DNA from: Sorangium cellulosum So0157-2
GTDB lineage: Bacteria; Myxococcota_A; Polyangia; Polyangiales; Polyangiaceae
Assembly: GCF_000418325.1 (NCBI RefSeq)
Contig: NC_021658.1
Location: forward strand, 7,516,001 to 7,580,000
Length of the DNA: 64,000 bases
Direction of reading: 5' to 3'
In this document: piece by piece, positions 60,103-64,000 of the stretch
Layout: each line of letters begins with the position of its first letter
Numbering within the stretch: the first letter of the stretch is position 1
The notes under the pieces: model-generated
The model's input: only the letters and a program-made list of their open reading frames with translations
Told to the model about the DNA's origin: nothing
Databases searched by the model: none
Program-made: the position numbers and the translations under genes

Positions 60103-60507
60103 ATGAGCCCTGATCCGAGCAAACGCTTGACCGATTCGTCGGAGTTGCTGCACCGGCAGGTCCATCCCAACTGGGTCTCCGAGGACGGACGTCCATCAAG
60201 CCAGGCGTTTGCGCCCACCCAAAAGGACGAGGGGTACCTTTCGGTGTCGCGAAATTCTCTCGCAACCGCGGAGGTCGCCTACAAGCGGCACACGGAGCAA
60301 AAGGGTCTCAAGTCCGCCGGTTCATGGAGCGTGACAGTGGAGGAGTGCAGCTCCACTGATGCTGCCGCTTTTGGAGAGCCGGTCGACGGCGACGATGCTC
60401 ATTCAGTGATCGATTTCACAGGCCTCTCCAACAGTCGGGTCCGGCAGCGCGCGGACCGCCTTGCTGATTTCGCAAGAAAGCGAGGCCGCCTTCATCCGCC
60501 CCCGTGA
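60103..60507 (+). CDS. Small hypothetical protein, second gene of the operon
   Basis: 134 residues. The N-terminal strip HRQVHPNWVSEDGRPSSQAF, then APTQKDEGYLSVSRNSL and EVAYKRHTEQKGLKSAGSW, looks like a recurring small bacterial family (RQVHP ... SSQAF-x-PT-x-KD ... LSV) that I have the impression of seeing beside larger partners; its function is unknown to me. The Arg, His, Ser and Lys-Asp of these strips may be a binding or catalytic site. It ends about 35 bases before the transposase relic and its last residues may have been altered by that event. Confidence 0.65.
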   Translation: MSPDPSKRLTDSSELLHRQVHPNWVSEDGRPSSQAFAPTQKDEGYLSVSRNSLATAEVAYKRHTEQKGLKSAGSWSVTVEECSSTDAAAFGEPVDGDDAHSVIDFTGLSNSRVRQRADRLADFARKRGRLHPPP

Positions 60508-60541
60508 CCGGGAGACGGCCTACGGCTACCACGATCTGCGC

Positions 60542-60680
60542 GCAGTCCCGCGTGACAGAGGCGGACCTGCCCGAGCTGGGCGAGGCGTACACGTTCGTCG
60601 CCATGGCAGGCCGGCATCACCTACGACGTGCGGACGCTGCCCATGGAGATGACGGAGCTCATCGAGATCCTCGACCAGCG
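60542..60680 (+). pseudogene. Scrambled relic of an IS1-like transposase
   Basis: QSRVTEADLPELGEAYTFVAM corresponds to the intact transposase's QSRVTEADPPDVGEAYTFVA. It is joined directly, with a frame change, to AGITYDVRTLPMEMTELIE, which matches AGITDHVWTLDELLE from near that protein's C-terminus. The intervening ~190 codons are gone. It is a remnant of an earlier family member. Confidence 0.75.
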
Positions 60681-60978
60681 GCCGGCCCCGCCCCGGGGCC
60701 GCCATCATCCCGATGCCGGCGGCGAAGCCGGTCATCTCAGAGGGCATGTAATCAACGTGCATGGGTCATGCAGATGAGCTCTAGCACACCAGAGACAGCC
60801 GGAATGCGCTGCAGCGAAAGGGTCCAGCGGCGCGTGCGGTGATCTCCCAGCCGAGGTAGGCTGCTGCCGATCGCGCCGAGCGCACCACGGACGCGTCCGG
60901 ACGCGGAGGACGGGTGACGGCCTGCCACAGGGCGATGTCAGGGCCCGCCCTCCCGGATCGCGCCCGGACCGGCCGTCG

Positions 60979-62697
60979 TCAGAAGATCCAGACGGGCGGC
61001 CTGGCCGCGGGCGGCGCGGTTCGCGCTGCGGAGAGATCCCGGTCGATCAGGCGGTGATCGGGATCCACAGTGACGCGGGTGACGGGCTCCGTGAACGGGA
61101 TCTGCGCGCTCGCGCTCGGCGACGAGGGCGCGAGGCCAAAGTCGACGACGACCCGCGCGGCGCCGCTCTCGCCGGCGATCTCCACCTCGACGGCGCAGCC
61201 GTAGAGGACGCCTCGCGCGCTCTCCTGGGTCACGGTCACGGTCGCGCGATCGTCCTGCTGCTCCACCTGGACGGCGAAGCTGGGCCACTCCGGCGCGCCC
61301 TGGCCGAACACCCACGCGTCGAAATAGGCGCCGAGGTCGCTCGACGAGGCCCGCTCGAGCGCGGACTTGAGCTCCATGACGCTGCGCGCGCCGGGCGTGG
61401 AGAGGAACCCCTGGATGCCCTCGAGCACCGCCGCCCGGCCCAGCAACGACTCGAGCTGCAGGTAAAGCACCATCGGGCCGGGGCCATAGACATCGCCGTA
61501 GAACGTATGCACCGGGGGCGTCGGGTCCTCGGTCGGGCGCGGATGATGGGCCGCAAAGAGCGAGATGAAGTCCCAGTAGCTCCGCGTGGCGGCGGCCTCG
61601 CCCGGCGGCCGCCGCTCGTCCTCGAAGACGTACGCCAGGTACTCGGCGGTCGCCTCCTTCCAGACGAAATCGGCGGCCGAGGCGAGCGTGGTCCGGTTGC
61701 CAGCCCACTGGTGCGCGATCTCGTGCATGAGCACGTGCATCACGACGTCCGCATAGCTGCTGACGAGGTGCGGGAGCTCTTCATCCAGCAGGATGTTCGC
61801 GGGATGCTCGAAGCCGGCCCACTGGGTCGGCGCCCCGGCCACGCGGAGCTCGTCGCCATAGGGGAACGGGCCGAGCAGGTCGGTGATCCAGGCCAGGAAC
61901 TCGCCCACGCTCGCGGCGTCGAGCGAAGCGGCGAGCTCGCCGCCGGGCACCTCATAGAAGACGAGGTCGACGCCGCCCGCGCTCGTGAACGGCCGCCGCT
62001 GCCACAGCGGGTCGGCCGCGAGCGCGAAGCCCGAGTACGTCGGCGCGAGGGTCCCGCTGAGGTCGCAGCGGGTCACGCCCGCGCCAGCGGTGAGCCTGCC
62101 GGGACAGAGCACGACGGTCCCCTCCGGGTGGGTCACCTCGAAGTGGAACTCGGCGAGCCGGGAAGGGTCGTTGTCGCAGGGGCCGAACCGGTCGCAGCCG
62201 CCGACCCAGCTGAGCAGATAGGTGAACTCGCCGCCGGCCTGGTCGAACCGGCGCGAGAAGCCGACATCCAGGCCGAAGTCCGTCGCCTCGGCGATCACGG
62301 TAGACGCCCCGAGCTCGATCGACGCGCCGGGCGCGGCGTCCGCCCCGCAGAGGCGCAGCGCGCCGTCCGCGAGCGTCGCGTTCGCCGCGGGCGCGCCGTC
62401 CCATCGCGGCTCGTCGACGGCCTGCGCACGACAGGCCACGTCGAAGCAATTGCCTCCGGACGGCAGGACGTGCACCGAGACGCGCGAGGTGGCGCGCGCC
62501 GTCGCGAGGTCGAACGTGTAGTCGTAACGGCGGACCTCGCCCGGGAAGGGGATGGCGGGCGCCGAGCCGCCCGCGCCGCCGCCGCCCGCGCCGCCGCTGG
62601 CCGCGTGTGCGGGGGAATCGGTGTCCGCGTTGGAGGAGCAGCCGGCGGCTGCCAGCAAGCCGACGAGGAGGAGGCAGTCGAAGGAAAATTGCCGCAT
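60979..62697 (-). CDS. M1-family metallopeptidase-like lipoprotein
   Basis: 572 residues from ATG 62697. Lipobox LLAAAGC (Cys near 20) and a Gly/Ala linker come first. The N-terminal beta region (RYDYTFDLATARATSRVSV) matches the M1 aminopeptidase opening. The catalytic zinc motif HEIAHQWAGN lies near residue 325 with its third ligand Glu in WKEATAEYLAY (~348). The GAMEN-like exopeptidase strip is replaced by WAGFEHPANILL, as in several bacterial M1-like proteins. A helical part (YLQLESLLGRAAVLEGIQG) and a beta domain close the protein. It should be a lipid-anchored zinc peptidase on the envelope surface. It stands alone. Confidence 0.88.
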   Translation of the reverse strand: MRQFSFDCLLLVGLLAAAGCSSNADTDSPAHAASGGAGGGGAGGSAPAIPFPGEVRRYDYTFDLATARATSRVSVHVLPSGGNCFDVACRAQAVDEPRWDGAPAANATLADGALRLCGADAAPGASIELGASTVIAEATDFGLDVGFSRRFDQAGGEFTYLLSWVGGCDRFGPCDNDPSRLAEFHFEVTHPEGTVVLCPGRLTAGAGVTRCDLSGTLAPTYSGFALAADPLWQRRPFTSAGGVDLVFYEVPGGELAASLDAASVGEFLAWITDLLGPFPYGDELRVAGAPTQWAGFEHPANILLDEELPHLVSSYADVVMHVLMHEIAHQWAGNRTTLASAADFVWKEATAEYLAYVFEDERRPPGEAAATRSYWDFISLFAAHHPRPTEDPTPPVHTFYGDVYGPGPMVLYLQLESLLGRAAVLEGIQGFLSTPGARSVMELKSALERASSSDLGAYFDAWVFGQGAPEWPSFAVQVEQQDDRATVTVTQESARGVLYGCAVEVEIAGESGAARVVVDFGLAPSSPSASAQIPFTEPVTRVTVDPDHRLIDRDLSAARTAPPAARPPVWIF

Positions 62698-62836
62698 GCG
62701 GCATGCGCATACTCTCGTCGCGGGCGCGCCGAAACACGCGCGTGCCCCGGTGCGAGATCCAGCCAAACCCACGCTCCTGCGCAGGTAGACGCTCAGAAAG
62801 AGCCGCCCCTCCGAGCGCGACGGCGTCAGACATCTC

Positions 62837-63355
62837 TTGCATCTCCGTGCTAGGAGAGCCGCGCTCCTCACGCCGCTGTCCTCGCTCGCGGAGCTGCGCT
62901 TCCTGGACATGGGCTGGAACTCCATCGCGGACGTCGCGCCCCTGTCCTCGCTCGTCCAGCTCGAGGCGCTGAACCTCGAGTCCAACGCCATCTCGGACGT
63001 CACCGCCCTCGGCTCGCTGGCGAACCTGCGCTTCCTCGCGCTCGCCCTGAACCCGATCAGCGACATCGGCTCGCTTGTCGAGCTCGAGGCGCTGGGCCTG
63101 AGCGACCTGACCATCTCGACGCTCGCGCCGCTGTCCGGCCTGTCGAAGCTGACCGAGCTCCACGCGACCCACGCGGGGATCGGCGACATCTCGGACAACT
63201 CGATATCCGACCTGTCGCCCCTCGCCGCCAACCAGAGCATCGGCAAAGGATGCTCCGTGGAGCTCTACCAGAACCCGATCGACTGCGCCGCCCAGGCGAG
63301 CAACATCAGCGCGCTCGAGGCGCGCGGCGCGGACGTCCACGTGGACTGCTGGTGA
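62837..63355 (+). CDS. Leucine-rich-repeat protein, N-terminally truncated
   Basis: 172 residues from a TTG. Five to six SDS22/internalin-type repeats of about 20-22 residues (LRFLDMGWNSIADVAPLSS, LEALNLESNAISDVTALGS, LRFLALALNPISDIGSL) are followed by a Cys-containing cap (CSVELYQNPIDC ... VDCW). There is no signal peptide, although the cap is typical of secreted myxobacterial LRR proteins. Upstream, a neighbouring frame shows SDISCISVLG, a repeat-like strip, so the front has probably been lost or frameshifted. Confidence 0.65.
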   Translation: MHLRARRAALLTPLSSLAELRFLDMGWNSIADVAPLSSLVQLEALNLESNAISDVTALGSLANLRFLALALNPISDIGSLVELEALGLSDLTISTLAPLSGLSKLTELHATHAGIGDISDNSISDLSPLAANQSIGKGCSVELYQNPIDCAAQASNISALEARGADVHVDCW

Positions 63356-63564
63356 CCCCGCGCAGCGCTCGCCGGGGCGACGCCGCCGGGCGCGGGCGGC
63401 GCCTGCCCGCGGGCCGGGCGGACGCTCGACGCCCTCCCAAGGGTCCGTCCGTCTCCTCCGCGTCGGGGCGGCCGGCGCCGTCCGCGTTCATGGCCGCCTC
63501 ATACGCTCGCACCATGCGCTTCTGCGCGACCCGCATCGGCTCCTCGAGCGCACAACGACCAGCG

Positions 63565-64000
63565 TCACTTCGGTCGGCCCGAGTGACGCGTTGCAGCCTG
63601 CTTCGCCAGCTTCTGTCTCGCGATCGCGCGCGCTTCGCCGAAGACGTCGTTCACCTGTTTATAGATCTGCATGGCCTCTTGATATCGATCGTACGCCTTC
63701 TCGACCTCCGACCTCGCAAGCTCAATATCGCCGATCTTCAAGAGATAGGCGGCCTCGTACCCAGCGCACGCGGCTCGGCGCTCAGCGCTCTGACTCCCCA
63801 AGAGCCTAAAGCTCCAAATCATCTCCTCGTAACTGCGGATGGCTACCAACTCGCGCTGCGCACCCTGAACATCTGCCAGATTAAACTCGATCCCTTGTAT
63901 GCATAACATAAGCTCTTCCCAGGCCATCTCGCAGTTCCCTTTATCTGCGGCTGCATCGCTCATCGCGCGCATGTTCGGCGCCTCTGCGGCGAGCCGCGCC
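63565..64000 (-). CDS. C-terminal part of a helical (TPR-like) protein, start outside window
   Basis: The frame stays open to the right edge (ARLAAEAPN precedes the first internal Met), so the gene begins beyond 64000. What is seen is wholly helical: AWEELMLCIQGIEFNLAD, QRELVAIRSYEEMIWSFRLL, YEAAYLLKIGDIELARSEVEK and YQEAMQIYKQVNDVFGEARA, in TPR-like pairs. GC content is lower than the average here. It ends with a basic tail (ATRHSGRPK). It could be the tail of a TPR-kinase or CHAT-type protein; the part shown has no catalytic motif. Confidence 0.7.
   Translation of the reverse strand, partial: ARLAAEAPNMRAMSDAAADKGNCEMAWEELMLCIQGIEFNLADVQGAQRELVAIRSYEEMIWSFRLLGSQSAERRAACAGYEAAYLLKIGDIELARSEVEKAYDRYQEAMQIYKQVNDVFGEARAIARQKLAKQAATRHSGRPK

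Noticed and set aside
60746..60978. Possible attachment site or tRNA fragment near the right-hand transposase relic
   Set aside because: No tRNA arms or direct repeats could be matched by eye.

Overview
The window is very GC-rich and has the character of a myxobacterial (Polyangiales/Sorangium-like) chromosome. The evidence is strong G/C bias at third codon positions, the 'CGDG...CDDGN...GDGC' Cys-rich secreted repeat, two large Ser/Thr kinases, a PEGA-domain protein, many Ala/Pro-rich lipoproteins, an AgmX-type C-terminus, a CHAT protease and frequent ATGA/GTGA start-stop overlaps. This placement rests on gene style; no rRNA or tRNA gene was found to confirm it.

Layout. 1-6.7 kb: the end of a secreted Cys-rich repeat protein; a tetraheme cytochrome / ferredoxin / flavin reductase split by an apparent frameshift; a von Willebrand A protein; and the peptidoglycan-terminating MltG. 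6.8-13.5 kb (minus): a polymorphic-toxin operon with a lipoprotein, a secreted toxin carrying a pre-toxin segment and a PD-(D/E)XK nuclease tip, two paralogous proteins in the immunity position, a hairpin, and an orphan toxin fragment. 13.6-16 kb: a gene-poor stretch with a perfect palindrome and 21-bp tandem repeats, a lipoprotein and a Uma2-type protein. 16-21 kb (minus): an ion/osmotic operon (MscS-like channel and two CPA2 antiporters). 21-28 kb: glucose entry into the oxidative pentose phosphate pathway (glk; zwf-opcA-pgl), with a cobalamin-binding protein overlapping a histidine kinase. A 14-copy 19-bp minisatellite lies ahead of zwf. 28-35 kb: a DUF433 protein, a Cys-rich lipoprotein with a strong terminator, a kinase-AAA regulator and PlsC.

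35.7-39.8 kb is a kinase / PEGA / Cys-rich lipoprotein row. 39.8-52.8 kb is dominated by what look like conflict or signalling systems. A membrane-anchored small GTPase is coupled to a partner whose N-terminus recalls GTPase-associated (GAP1-N-like) proteins. A four-gene minus-strand operon encodes a CHASE2-like receptor with an N-terminal adaptor-like domain, a secreted protein, a CHAT (caspase-like) lipoprotein and a trypsin-like protease whose N-terminal domain resembles that of the receptor.

53-58.3 kb holds a 4.7-kb IS1-like transposon (53362-58054). It has near-identical 17-bp terminal inverted repeats and a 7-bp target duplication, and it sits inside a 43-bp minisatellite that it split in two. 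Besides its transposase it carries small unknown proteins and a tightly overlapped four-gene cassette (HTH protein, sigma-70-like factor, two small proteins). Just outside lie an inverted decayed sigma-gene fragment and a scrambled transposase relic, so the family has been active here repeatedly. The window ends with a two-gene unknown operon preceded by duplicated operator-like palindromes, an M1 aminopeptidase-like lipoprotein, a truncated LRR gene and a partial helical gene at the right edge.

The strongest leads are the sigma-carrying transposon, the CHAT/trypsin/CHASE2 operon and the polymorphic-toxin operon. Family names are from motif reading alone; no database search was run.
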